Part shown: positions 1-13,700 of the stretch, in pieces
Position numbering within the stretch: position 1 is the first letter of the stretch
Layout: each line of letters opens with the position of its first letter
NCBI GenBank assembly: GCA_029931535.1
Contig: JAQPZY010001664.1
Location: 2,884,001 to 2,948,000 of the forward strand
Length of the DNA: 64,000 nucleotides
From: Margaritifera margaritifera
Lineage: Eukaryota > Mollusca > Bivalvia > Unionida > Margaritiferidae
Direction: 5' to 3'
The notes under the pieces: generated by a model
Told to the model about the DNA's origin: nothing
The model's database searches: none
The model's input: the letters and a program-made list of their open reading frames with translations, nothing else
Made by a program: the position numbers and the translations under genes

Positions 1-1180
1 CAATTATTATACAGTGAGGGTATTACATCACTAATTATACAGTTGGGAGTATTACATCACTAATTATTGTACAGTGAGGGTATTACATTACTAACTGTAC
101 AGTGAGGGTATTGTATCACTTATACTGTGACAGTATAACATCTCTTATTGTACAGTGAGGGTATTGCATCACTTATACAGTGAGGTATTAAATCACTTAT
201 AATACAGTGAATGTATTGTATCACTTATTATACAATGAGGGTATTGCATCACTTATTATACAGTGAGGGTATTGCATCACTTATTATACAGTGAGGATAT
301 TGTATCACTTATTATACAGTGACGGTATAACATCACTTATTGTACAGTGAGGGTCTTGCATCACTTATACAGTGAGATATTACATCACTTATAATACAGT
401 GAGGGTATTGTATCACTTATTATACAATGAAGGTATAACATCACTTACTGCACAGTGAAGGTATTACATCACTTATACAGTGAGTTTATTACATCACTTA
501 TTGTACAGGGAAGTATAACATCACTTACTGTACAGTGAAGGTATTACATCACTTATTATACAGTGAGGGTATTACATCACTTATACAGTGAGGGTATTAT
601 GTCACTTATTGTACAGTGAAGGTATTACATCACTTATACAGTGAGTTTATTACATCACTTATTGTACAGGGAAGTATAACATCACTTATTATACAGTGAA
701 GGTATTACATCACTTATTATACAGTGAGGGTATTACATCACTTAATATACAGCAAGGGTATTACATCACTTAATATACAGCAAGGGTATTACATCACTTA
801 TACAGTGAGGTTATTATGTCACTTATAACACAGGGTATTACATCACTTATTATGCAGTGAAAGTATTACATCACTTGTACAGTGAGGGTATTATGTTGCT
901 TATTATTACACAGTGAGGGTATTAAATCACATTATTACACAATGAAGGTATGACATCCCTTTTTATTACACAGTGAGGGTATTACATCACTTATTATTAT
1001 ACAATGAAGGTATTACATTGCTTATTATTACACAGTGAGGGTATTACATCACTTTATTACACAGTGAGGGTACTACATCATTTATTATTATACAATGAAG
1101 GTATTACATCACTTATTATTACACCTTTAGGGTAATGTCACTTATTATTACACATTGAGGGTATTACATCAATTACAGTA
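1..1180. repeat. Minisatellite array, about 22-30 bp units
   Basis: Several dozen degenerate copies of a unit with the core tatacagtgagggtatta followed by catcactta. Unit length varies through insertion of extra tta triplets, and the right third uses a longer form with attattacacagtgaggg. It starts before the window edge. No coding potential. Confidence 0.95.
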
Positions 1181-1785
1181 TTGCAAATTCCAACACACTG
1201 CTGACCAATACTATTGGATAATTATGAGTCATTACTTATTAGCATAAACTTTGAAAGCTTGTTGGAGCTTTCAGTTGACGTAATTGTCACTGTGTGTGTG
1301 TTATATATATATTTATTATATACCTACCAATTTTCAACCCAAGAAAGAGCCAGAATTTTACCGTCATTTCCTACAAGCAGGAAAATGATACTATCGTTTT
1401 CTAAATCCGTATTACCATACTCGCAAATGAGACTGGAACTACTGTATCCTCGAGGTTTCCTGGTGACAATAGCAGCGCCCTTAGCGATGGAATGCCAACA
1501 CTAGCAGTAAACAAAGCTGTCACAGCGATGTTAGTTAAGAAACCTTGCGTTATATGTAAAATATCTGAAAGGTCAAAACCGTGTTTTTGTCACAACAACA
1601 ATAAAAAAACATTTATTCCTTTATTTTGAAGTAGTAAAATATAGCCAAAAAGTTCGTCTGAAACAAGATCATATTTGGAATCGCATACCAAAACATTACA
1701 GTTGTACAGTACAACCCATTTACAGAAATTCATAAATGGTAATGTTAGTGGGTTTCCTGCATAATGGATGACTTTGAAATTATAA

Positions 1786-2103
1786 ATGAGTAACATTCTC
1801 TGCAACAAATCTGTACCATCAAGTTCCAACAATTTCTCCAATCCTGTTGTAAATAACTGTCAGAATAATGTTGCCATTCTCATGTTGAGTTCCTATCAGA
1901 GCCTCTCACAATGTCCAACCAGAAACAGTTCAACGCTATCAACCTGGTATCTGAAAGAAACTTCCAGTCATTCAGCTGGTGAAATCTTCCGTGATGCAAA
2001 ATTTGAGAACTGCACAATAACTGTAAATCACATATATGAGTCTGCTGCCCCCAAGTGTCGAAGAATTCGTGTTATTGACAGTGATGGTAGTCAAACGGAG
2101 TGA
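1786..2103 (+). other. Unrecognised ORF, possible C-terminal coding remnant
   Basis: 105-codon frame ending FENCTITVNHIYESAAPKC, then RRIRVIDSDGSQTE and a stop. The compact end (a FxNCTIxV strand, then a basic patch and a D/S-rich tail) looks more protein-like than other intronic frames and resembles tails of some repeat-derived proteins, but I cannot name a family. No convincing upstream exon or splice acceptor was found. It could be a chance frame. Confidence 0.25.
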
Positions 2104-2287
2104 GCGTTGGTTCACAAGCTTCATTCATAAAACTAATATTCATGTGCATGTCAGCTTTTCAAAAAGTAATTCGGTTTATGCTTTAAGATGAAATTCATAT
2201 GAAAGAGCTTGAAATGTTTAGCAATTTTTCAGCTACATATAGTAATTTTATTAAATTATCTGAAAATTGATAGGTATATGACAAAAA

Positions 2288-2441
2288 TATCATTATCACA
2301 GTAATGCGATTTTGATTGCTAGATCACGTCTCATTGTCAGCATAAAAAATCCGGATCATGACTCTATGCTTCGCATCTCATAATGATCCGGATTTTCTAA
2401 TGCTGACAACTTGATCCAGCAATCAAGATCGCGTTACTGTG

Positions 2442-2449
<8 letters not shown>
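2288..2449. repeat. Long imperfect palindrome (hairpin element)
   Basis: Arms of about 70 bp: the left arm includes cacagtaatgcgat, gattgct and aatccggatcat; the right arm holds their reverse complements atgatccggatt, agcaatc and cgcgttactgtg. A loop of about 20 bases (near 2362-2381) separates them. Probably a foldback MITE. No clear target duplication, because the right side runs into an AT microsatellite. Confidence 0.85.

Positions 2450-2508
<59 letters not shown>
2444..2508. repeat. (AT)n microsatellite
   Basis: About 32 uninterrupted AT dinucleotides directly joined to the right arm of the hairpin element. Confidence 0.95.
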
Positions 2509-2511
<3 letters not shown>

Positions 2512-2699
2512 GATAGTTATATCCATTCTTCATCCATTTCACTAAGCCAATCTCATTTACATTTACTAAACAATTAAAAATTAGTTTGTGACCATATAGC
2601 TATAGTTATCTGGGTGCTAGAAATGATGGATATGAAGAAATTTGAAATTCTACACAGAAAATATTTTTTGTGGACACCAAGTTAGTGGACAGCAAATCA

Positions 2700-4260
2700 T
2701 TTCGGTTACATTGACAGTGGTAGTGGAAAACAACAGTTTGTTAAGGTTTTTGTTGAAGCTTTTCAATTGCATACATTTCCTCAACTCCTCGATAGATTCC
2801 CATCATACATGGCATGAATCATTATGAAGCTAAGACAATTCATTCTACAAGTTGTTTGCTTGTCCCTTATATCTTGGGGTCAAGGTCCAAGTCATAGAAA
2901 ATTTGCATAAAGGCTTTGGTTGAAGTTTTTTCATTTGCTAATATCTCCAAACCACACAATAGATTCCCATCATACTTGGCATTAATCATTATGAAGCTAA
3001 GGCAATTCAGCATATGACATGCTTGTTTGTTCCCATTTTCTTGGAATCCAGGTCAAAGTCAGAACAAATATGTGTTATGGTTTGGGCTAAAGTTTTTTTT
3101 TATTCATTTGTTTATATTTCCTAAACAGGGATCCTGAAATTCAATTGGCTCTTGTGGTGGTCATATATTTGTAAAATTTCATTTAAAAAGATTAAATAAA
3201 GATACAACAATTCGTGACAAAAAAGAAAACATTGATATACCAAATTATTAAGTGTACCAGAAAATCTTGATTTGCTGCGGTTTTAGTATTGGTATTTATC
3301 CATCCATGCTTCACTGGTTTCTTTTCCAACTAATTATTTATTTTTACAAAATCATTAATTCTTCTTTCAGAAAACTATACTATTGAATTTCATCCAACAG
3401 CAGTATTGTATTCTACTCTACAAATTAATTATTAATTGACAGCAAGTAGACGTACTACTAGTACCTCCAAAATATGTAACACTTAATTGATGGGCATTTC
3501 TACTAAAGTGTGATGGTGAAGTTTTATTTGGTCAGGTCCCAAAAACAAGTCCTGGAGAAGGATAAGAAAAATGTTGTTTTTGTTGTTAGTATATTTTTTT
3601 TTTAATTCAGGCCTAGGCTACACATAGTTTGTTTTAAAGGTCTGATGTACAGACACGCCATAATACAATATAGTTAAAAAAACATATGGTGGGAGAGACT
3701 GTTGTAATGGGGGAAGTCATTAAATTATAGGGCTTTTGATAAGACTAGGAGATTTCATGCCTCTTTTGTCTCGTGCTTTGTGGGTTTAGAGTGTTTAAAT
3801 AACTGGGAACATAATGACCAAAGAAATGCATGGAATAATTATGGGAACCTTATGTCCAGTGTCGAACAGGTCAGGTTAGCAAATAGTCATTTGAGGTTTT
3901 TTTTAGCTCATTTGTCAGACATGTCCAGCAAATGCAGCAATTGTAGGATCTCTGTTCCTCAGCCCCTTTATGGATTTTGTTCATACTTGGGATGGCTCAT
4001 TATGGAGCTAAGACAATTTATTCTGCATTATGCATGCTTGCTCCTTTGACCATACGGACAGAGTCACAGTCAGAGAAAATTTGCTTTAAGGTTTTGGTTA
4101 CTTTTTTTTCATTTGCTGATATTTCTTAAATCACTTTATGCATTTCTCCATACATTGAATCATAATGAAGCTAAGACAATTCATTCTGTGTCATGCATGC
4201 TCAACCTTTTGACCTTGGGGTCAAGTTCACACATTTTACAGCAATGATTTGATAGCGCAC
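2700..4260. repeat. Degenerate ~160-bp repeats
   Basis: Segments at about 2700-3110 and 3885-4260 share phrases such as attatgaagctaagacaatt, tttgctgatatttcc and ttggggtcaaggtca at roughly 160-bp spacing. The stretch between (3120-3880) is simple intron sequence with no feature I can name. Confidence 0.7.
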
Positions 4261-4489
4261 TTGACATGCAAGCTCTGGCCTTGTCTTCTTTAGGTTCAAA
4301 ACCAAAGTTTGTGTTAAGGGTAAATTAAACCTAAACAAGGTGATAAAAGTACTGTTAGTACTAAACTATGGTAAGATAGATATTTGCCATGAATAAAACC
4401 AGTTTTTATAGCAGATACAATAATGCAATAGTCCATTGTAGGAAATTAAAAAGAATGCCACTATATTTTTTTTTCATTACAAATTTTAG

Positions 4490-4752
4490 GATTCATTTTA
4501 CCTGGACTGTCTTAAAAATGTCGAGGTTGCCATTGCAACCGACCATTTGACTGATGCTGTGCATGACATAACAGCAAGTACCAGCATGTTAGAAAGACTC
4601 TATGGAATTGCCAAAGCCAGATTTGGCCTTGCAATAACAGCAAAGCACATCCAGGAAACTGTGTTGAAGAAAGGACAGATGGTTACTCATGAACAACGAC
4701 GGCTTATTGACAGAGCTGGCACTTTGTGTGAGAATGATTGCAGATGGCCAAA
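4490..4752 (+). CDS. RNF213: RNF213 exon, E3 shell region (first exon in window)
   Basis: Acceptor ttttag before 4490 and donor gtgagt at 4753. Enters in phase 0 and leaves in phase 2. Encodes 87 codons starting [18 protein letters not shown] and ending CENDCRWPK, mostly helical and charged. The methionine at 4547 is internal, because the frame is open and conserved-looking back to the splice acceptor. Placed between the RING and RZ finger by its order relative to later exons. Confidence 0.85.
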
Positions 4753-7700
4753 GTGAGTAACTTTGGATAATCTTAAAGCTTTAACTGGTTCATTTGAATA
4801 TATGGTGTTTCTTAAATAGAACTATTATTTTGCAATAGAATATTTTCATCATAAGATTGAGGCAGACATAATTCCATGCATTGACAAGAAAAGGCAGAAA
4901 AAAGTAATATTTTGAGCTGAACATTCTTGTGAAAACTTAGTGTCTAAAAAAAACCATTTTAGTTGGATTGAAAGTTAAATATTAACAAAATAAGAAATTT
5001 TTTAAAACTCCAAATAAAAACCAACTTATTGTTTCAAACAGTGCTATTACCAATTGCCTACAGAATTTTGTATAATACAAAGCTTGCAAAATGTTTTTTG
5101 GTTTTAATTTACTTTTTATGACCATCATAAGGTGGAGTATATTATGTTGTGGTCTTATCTGTCCATCCATCTGTAACCAGTTTTCTTTCCATACAATAAC
5201 TTGAAATCTCCATCATCAACAGTTAACAAACTGTGTGGATGGCTTGTAATTTGGACAAGAAGGAAACCTATCAATTTGAGAGCTAACAGGTGAAAAGTAG
5301 AGGCCATTGTGACTGAAAAAAGAACAATGATTTCCACACCGTAACATTAGTTTTACATCACAAACCTGGACCACATTTCTAGATGGCTTGTAGTTGGGGT
5401 AAAGAAGATGCCAATCAAGTTTGAAGTAAAGCGGTCAAAGTTCACTGTCACTGTGACTGAGAAAAGTAAAATAACCTTTTTGGTACAGTAACATTAGTTC
5501 TACATCACAGACCTGGACCATCTTTGTGGATGGCTTGCACTTGTACTAAGGAAAAAGCCTATTGATTTGGGGGTCAGAACCAAAGGTCACAGTGACTGAA
5601 AGAAGAAAAATGGTCTTGTTCATAATAACTTTAATTGTAAACCATTTACCTGGGCTAGAGTTTGTGAAGGAGTTGCCGTTTAGGTGTGGAAGAGGCCTAT
5701 TGATTCTCTTTCATCAAAAGATCAAAGGCCAGGTCATTGTTCATCTAAAAAGTATGGGTTTTGCAGATTAACTTTTGATATAAAGTAATTTACTTGACCA
5801 AACTTCGTGGATGTCTTGCATCTGTGGTAATAAAGAAATCGTTAGATTCTGGCATCTGAAGGTCAGAGGTTACAGTCACAGAAAGCCTAAAAGGAAAATC
5901 ATGTTTTCTGCACATTATGTTTAGTTCAAGACCTCATACCTTGACCAAAGGTCAAGGTCATTGAGACCTGTTGTTCTGTAATTGCCAGAGTCAAGCACAC
6001 ACTACCTAGTGCCTACATAGAGAACTATTAAACAAGAGGCAAGCTTACACTGTGCTAATAACACTACTTTTGTTCCAGGCTTTAAAACTTACAGAGATGT
6101 GAAAAAGCATTTAAATATGAGAAATAATGGAATCTGAAACTGATAGGTACCTGGTAATACTTGATCTCGCTCTAGAGCAAGCAGTGCCACTGACAATTTA
6201 CACTTGTCAAAAATGGTCTTTATTTCTTTTGCTGAACCTCAGTTTGCTCATTCTGTGAAAGTTCTCAAATCTTATCTCTGTATATTGTAAAAAGGTATTG
6301 GTTTGATTTCCACCAAAAAATGCATTTTATAATGAAAAGTATTATGACAACTCCTTATAAAAGCCATCAGGCTAGAACCTTCATTACACAATGTAATAAT
6401 GACTTAACTTTCTGTATTTTACAGGATCTTCTTTATCAAGTATCTGTGTCGCTGTTATGGAATTGACAGCTACCAGGCAGTGTGCAAGAAGACAGATGTC
6501 AGATACCTGAAATGGATTAAATATCAGCCTGCAGAAGAAAAGGACAGGGTATCACCAACTTTTATATGACTGATATTATAATTAAGCTAAAAAATCCACC
6601 CACCTATTATCTGGACACTAGATTTTCAAAATTTATAATTTTGAATAGTACACAGCATTTTAGGATGCCTAGCAAGTTTATTTTAAGCGGATGAAAAATA
6701 AAAAATTTCAGTTTAAACATAAACTCTTTCATGTTTTACCCTGGTGATTGACCATGAAAAAGCTTTAATTACCCAAATTATAATGTGGATGAATTCAAGG
6801 TGTTATCAGTAGGCAGCAATAAAAGCAGCTGACATACTCCACAACTCATGATCAAGTAATTCCCTTAAACAAAGTAAGTTGCAATCTTATTAAAGGTGAT
6901 ATGATAAAGGAAAGAACACCCTTTCATCTTACAACAGAGTGCAGGGTTAATTGATGAGTCTCTTGGATAACTGTACAATCAATGGTCATCAGTGTTATAT
7001 CAAGCCTATATGTAATTGGAGGTTAATATCTTTCTTTTCCTGTTTCCAGTAAACTTAACTGGGTTTCCATTTATTAGTGATAAAGTGGTCAATATGTCTG
7101 ACATGTGTGTTTCGCAAGTTCTTGTAGTCTCACTTTCATTCAGTGGTATATTTCCCCATGATATCCGTCATTTCAGATGTAGTCCATTCAGTCTTCATAC
7201 CAATAATCGGAGTACAAAAAATGGTATTTTGCTATTGAATGCCTCAACCAGTCTAAGTGATTTGGTTCCATTACTTACTTAGAGCAATTATCACCATATT
7301 TGGAGTTGTGGTCTCAAGATCACTTGAAGTATTTTTGCAGGAAAGTTGGGATTATCTTCCAGATTATGAGAGTAAGGTACATGCAGTACATGTAAACGAT
7401 GAACAGACTGTCCTTGTTTTACAAATGAAAAGAAAAACAAAGACGCAAAATGCAACCAGAACTTTTTATTTGTAAAGAAAACACTGAAACTTTATCATGA
7501 AAGTGTTCTTTATTGCAAATCAAGGATATAATGCAACCTACTTTACCTAGAGCACTTGTGACCAGATTTGAAGTTAGCGGGCGCATTAATAAACAATCAT
7601 GACAAAAAAGATATTATTTTTCTATTCAACAAATTCTGGACAATTGATCATTTTCAGTAAGACACAAATTATCCCGACAGAAAGAAAATTGTTTTAAATT

Positions 7701-10700
7701 TTTTTATATTGTCTAGATATTTAGGTCAGTGACAGTATACATAGTTATATAAAGTAAAGAAAACAAGAAAGTTCTTTGTTTTGAACCTATTGGTAATTCC
7801 ACAAGGCTGATACTTGTTTTAGCTAACCTTGCGGTAAGTCCATGTGAGCTTATGGTATGGTCTTTCATTCATCATGCATTGTCTGCCATTTGCTGTCCAT
7901 TCACAGTTGCTATTTACAACTTCTCAAAAACCACTTGGCGAATTAGCACATAATTTAATAGGGAGCATTCTGGTATGAAGGCCTTCAAATTTTTTCCATT
8001 GGATGCCAATATTTCATTTAATATGGCCACCATTACTTACAAGGAAACCTTTAAACAACTTATTCTCAAACACTGCTCAACAGAATTTGACCAAATTCAT
8101 CAGAAAGTAACCTGGCATGAAGATCAAAAACAAAATTTCAAATGCTGCCTATCCACCAGATATGGCCACCTTTACTAAAAATAAAAATAAACTTTAAACA
8201 AATTCTTCTCAAAAACTGATCTTTTAATTTAACCAAATTTGATAGAACACAACCTGTCATATAGATGGCTTTCAAATATGTGCAAATGATGCCAATCCGG
8301 CAGCAAATATGGCAGCTATTACTACAAATGGAAAAGCCTTACAACAACTTGTAAAAAATTGCTTAATAGAATTTGACCAAGTTTGACAAAATACATCCGG
8401 GCATCAAGGGCTTTCATTTATTTTGCAAATGATATGGCTACCATTACTAAAGATAGAAAAATCTGTAACCAATTTTTTCTCAAAAGCCACTCAGCAGTAT
8501 TTGACAAAATTCAATTGAAAAGCATCCTAGCATGACGGTCTTTAAACTTTGTATAAATTATGATACTCTTCCATCAAATATGGCCACTGTTACTAAAACT
8601 AAAATAAGAAAAATAATTTCAACATCTTCTCAGAAACTGCTGAGAAGAACTTTTACATATTTGACAGAAAACATTCTGGCTTTAAGGACTTGTAAATGTG
8701 TACATATTATGTCAATTTGCCCACTGTTACTAAAAATTAAAATCCTCTAAGTGACTTCTCAAAAATCGCTCAACAGACTTTGAACAAATTTGACAGAAAG
8801 GATCTTGGCATGAAGGACTATGTACAAATGATCCCAATCTACCAAGAGAAAATTAATACTTAAAATAGAAAAACTTTCAATAATTTCTAGAAAACCACTG
8901 AACAGAATTTTACCAAATTTAACAAAAAGTGTTCTAGCGTGAAGGCCTTTCACATTTGTAGAAATGATACTGAACTATCATCCAATATGGCAGCCTTTAC
9001 TACAAATGGAAAATTATCTCAAAAACCACTTAACAGAATTTAACCAACTTTTTCATACAGCATATTGACCTAGTGGCCTTTCAGTATTGGACAAAAAATG
9101 CTGATGTGCCATTGAATATGGCTGAAGATATAAAAACTACAGTAACCTTAAACAGTTGTTTTTATAACATATGCAGTTAATCACTGGAATCAATTTCTTC
9201 AGAAAGCAACCTATAGACCCAGATTTCTTGGCAAATTGCTCTTGCATTATGGCTATTAGATAGGTGAGTGATCTCATGCCCACTTGGGCCTCGTGTTATT
9301 GTATGGTTAAGCATAGGTGTCACTTTTCATATAGTGATGGGGGGGGGGGCAGCATTAGTATTAACACTGACATGCATTGGCATTGACATTCATATATATT
9401 CAGTTTCAAAAGCTTTTTAAAAGTTGTATTCTTCTACATCACTTGCTGTATTCCATTGAAATATTAGTCTAAAGTGTCTACCCTTATATACTAGGGTTTC
9501 CTGTCTCTCCTGCTTAAGCAGAAAGCTGCTTTATGGTAATGCAATTCACAAGTGAGGCACAGCATTCCACAGAATTCTAGTTTTATTAAACAGAATATAA
9601 ACAAGATTGTGCTGATGCAGAATATAAACAAGATTGTTCTGATATGCCATTAAACTCCATGAAATGGGTCAATCAAAACTAATGAAGCCATTGACTCATA
9701 ATAATGTAGTAAACATTAATTTTCATGTCCTGCAAATTAGTAGCATTACCTTTTTTTCAAATATTCCATATCTTTTGCAGGCGAGAGAGGTGTCAGACAG
9801 GTACATTGTTTGTGGACCCCACTACATTAATATCCGAGAGGCTGTTACAAAAGTGGTACTTGGAGAGGGTGCTGAGCAGCTAGATAACGCAATCAAGGTG
9901 ATACTTTCATCTGACCCTAAAGTTGGTATATAATTAGTTACAGTTAATTGTAATTACTGTACATAATGATGCTATTGTTCATTGTTACTTCTGTCTTTGC
10001 CAAATTAAAAAAGATTAAACCCATAATGGATTTATCTTTCAGAACTTTACCAAATGTGCCATATAAGAAATTTAAACTACATATTGACCCCCACCCCACC
10101 CCACCCCCAAGTGAGGGTGAGGAGGATAATTCATATTAATCAGTGAGAGCAAAATATTCCTATATACAGTATTTAATGATAAGCCCATCCCCACCCCTAT
10201 GTTTACACAGTGTTAGGAGACATTTAGTAAGAATATCTTTGTCTGATCATATTCCCATCCCCAACTTTTTGACAAATGTATCAGGCAAAGCCCCCAGGAC
10301 TTATTATGAAACAAATACTGTACAAAGGAAATACAATAATTGTACATTTTCAACATTAATGATCATAAATATATGTGGTGATTGCAGCTTATCTGAACTA
10401 TTTTGGGTCCAAATAAATGAATAATGCATGTAGTTCATTATAGTGAAGTCTTTTACTCCATGTACAATGTATTTTAAGTCTTAAAAACTGATGTTAATCA
10501 TTAGTACACTTAATAATGACATTCATTAAAATGAGGGACTACTGAAATGAGTTTGATAGTTTTACATACATGGATTTAACAGACTTAACAAGTAAATTCA
10601 GGATTTCAAAATTTTTCATGTACATATGATAATAACAGAAGTGTTTTGGATGATGATATTATTCCAGGAATTTCTGAATCAAGAATTTCATTGGGTTAAC

Positions 10701-13700
10701 TCCTGGTAACTTATTTTAATTGGTAAATGTATAATATGGCAGAAGAACAGTATATGTATAAAGATACACAATAATCATGCATATTAGAAATATTATTGAA
10801 TTCTTTGATTGATGTTTTTTTTCATACAAAGGGGCTGAACATAAACACAACTCTCCATAGACATGACCCTGCATCACTATTTATAAATACATCACAGTGA
10901 AAAGTGCTGTAGGCCCAGGCTTTCATGTAAAATATTTATATCCTTCCTTTTATAAGACATTTACTTCAATGGAGGTGCAGACTGTAATGAAATATTACTG
11001 GGTATAGCCCTTTAGCTCGTAGCATCTGTTACTGTGTAGGCTATTGATATACATGTGCCAAAACCACAGAGTGTAGTGTGCTGTAAACAGAACACCTGAT
11101 CCCTCAATGATTCTCTTCAAAATAGGCCTGCCTGTAAAATTTAGAGCAGTGTAGTATACATTGAGTTCAACAGACATTTTGACCATTTTACCTTTTTTGT
11201 ACATATTTGTTATCTATAGATATGTTTAGAACTAAAATCTGATCTTTATGGCTGCATAATTATTTGTCACCAAAGAATTTTTATTTGCTTTAAAATCCTG
11301 AGAGAATTAATTCACCATCAAGTCATTCAAGCAGTTAGACCAACCATTGTTGACCTTTCTCAGCCTTTAAAGCTAATTGTTCATTATCTATGTCTGTAGG
11401 ACTGAATCATTTGAATTTTATAAATTATCAAAAGCCTTGTTTCCTACATCGATATTGGAGCCTACATCTGACTTATTGAAGCCTTCATAGTCATAACTCA
11501 AATCATCTAAACTCAGCAAAGTGGGAATGAAGTCCACAAACTCCATATTAAGGTAGAATCTGACCCAGTTACTTTAAATAATAGATTATGCCTATATCTT
11601 AAATAGCAACCACAGGATGTTATACAAGATTTATTTGACATGGTTACTGAACACAGCTAGATTGCTGCTATACATAGGTGACAGCAATTTGAATTGTGAG
11701 TGCACTTATGTCCAACTCTTTACAGCATGGGTTTATGCCCAAAATATGGCAAGACACCACAAGACTTGACTTAAAAAAAGATTTAATTTTTTAATATAGG
11801 ATACTAAGATGCCAGAAAACAGGATGGAGATTCTGCTATGCCTTGCCCTTCATAGAGAAATTACTATGTCCAGATTACAAGAAGGGGACAAGAGTAAAGT
11901 TACACCAAAGGTATACCTTACAAAATGTAAAAATTCAACCCTTATATTAAATATTTGTTTCCTACTTGAGAAGAGATTTTCTGCATAACTGATTGTGTAT
12001 ACGCACAATATAATGAGCATATTTCACTGTATTTTGAGCCTTCATCAGACTGTGCTGTTTCAAAAACATGATGATATATCTAACGTGTGTATTTATTTCA
12101 TATCTGATCAGCAAAGTGTAAGACAATTTGATTATATTTTATTGTCAAACTTTGTATATAATATTATCTTTACCAAATTAAAAGACAGATCTATTCAATA
12201 TATTCTTGACAATATACGAGCAATGATTTGTGTTAGTAGAAAAATATGACGTTTTGGACAATATAACTACTTTGTGTAATGTCATAAAATGATAATATAT
12301 GCCATGACTTCATCTCTAACCATGAACCCATGTTAGAATTCTTCACATTAAGAAAATAAAGTAATCCTTTAATTATACAGTCCTACCCACTTATATCGAC
12401 AAGCCGCCTATGTCGACAAAAAAGCAAAGTCCCGGTCCCTTGGTCTACTATTACTACCAAATTTGTCATGCTTATGTCAACGTCGAGATAAAAAATAAAC
12501 ATACATGTCGACAGAAGCCCTTGGTCCCAGCTTGAACAAATCCTTTGTTTTCTAATCATTTATGTTGACAAGCTGCCAGTTCTGACCCATACTTTGTTCA
12601 ACAATTAGTTGATCTTGCCACCAAGCTTTAATTTTTCCGCCGGGTCATTTATGTCGACAAGTGGCCAGTTCTGACCTGTACTTTGTTCAACAATTAGTTG
12701 GTCTTGCCGCCAGGCTTTAATGTCTCGGTGGATTAAAAAACAGGCTTTTGTTTGGTCCTATAAAGTTGGCCTCTCGCGGCGACTTAAATAACACATGTAC
12801 CCTTCATCAAAGCAAGCCGGTTACAATGTTCAATAAAAACAATCCAACCCTCATTAAAAAAATCATCACCAAACTTGAATAAAAGCAATTAAATCTGATC
12901 GATTGTTGCATTTTCCAAAGTGATTGGTGATTAAAGAAGTTTATTGTGCTGTGAAAGTTTCCTTTTTAACTTTATTTATGTTTACAATGGCTACCAACGG
13001 CAGCATAAAACGCAGATTAAATTTACAGTCTCTGGAAACTAAATATCTGGCTGTTAAGGAAGTTGAAGGTGGGGCATCTCGCAAATATGTGTGTGAAAAC
13101 TTTTCACTTAAACATAACACCCTGTCAGGATGGATGATAAACCAACAAGTTGTTCTCCGCCTTATTTTTTTAAATATTTTTTTTTACTGGTGGCGGACCA
13201 GTAAAAAAAAAAAAAAAAAAAGAGGAGGAGAACAACTTGTTGGTCTAGATGGATGAAAGCTGCTGAGTCTATAAAGAAAGACTACGTTGAAGGTAAATTA
13301 ATCATATCAGCCGCACATCTCTTGTTCAATTTTATGTACTTTTCACGATGACTTCCCTAAATAAATACATGTTATCATTTCCCTGTGAATAGCCCCATCC
13401 CCTTGGTAGCCTCAGTAAGATGGGAACATTGTTTCAGGCTGACCAAAATCTAGGCCAATTTAAGTACATGTACATGTACTTTGTAGCATGTAAATAACAA
13501 CTATGCAACCATGTGCTACTGGCGACAATGATTATCGTAGTGAATTGTGAAGACATGTTAGATCAAATGAGGACAACCATTTTTTATACATGTGTTTCCT
13601 ATCAGGATGTGACCGATGCATATATTTTCTAACATGAGACTCGTACACGAATTCATGGATATTTCATATACATGCACTTAATGCATTGTGGATTTTATTA

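Noticed and set aside
1..1180. CRISPR-like array
   Set aside because: Units are contiguous degenerate repeats without unique spacers, in an animal genome.
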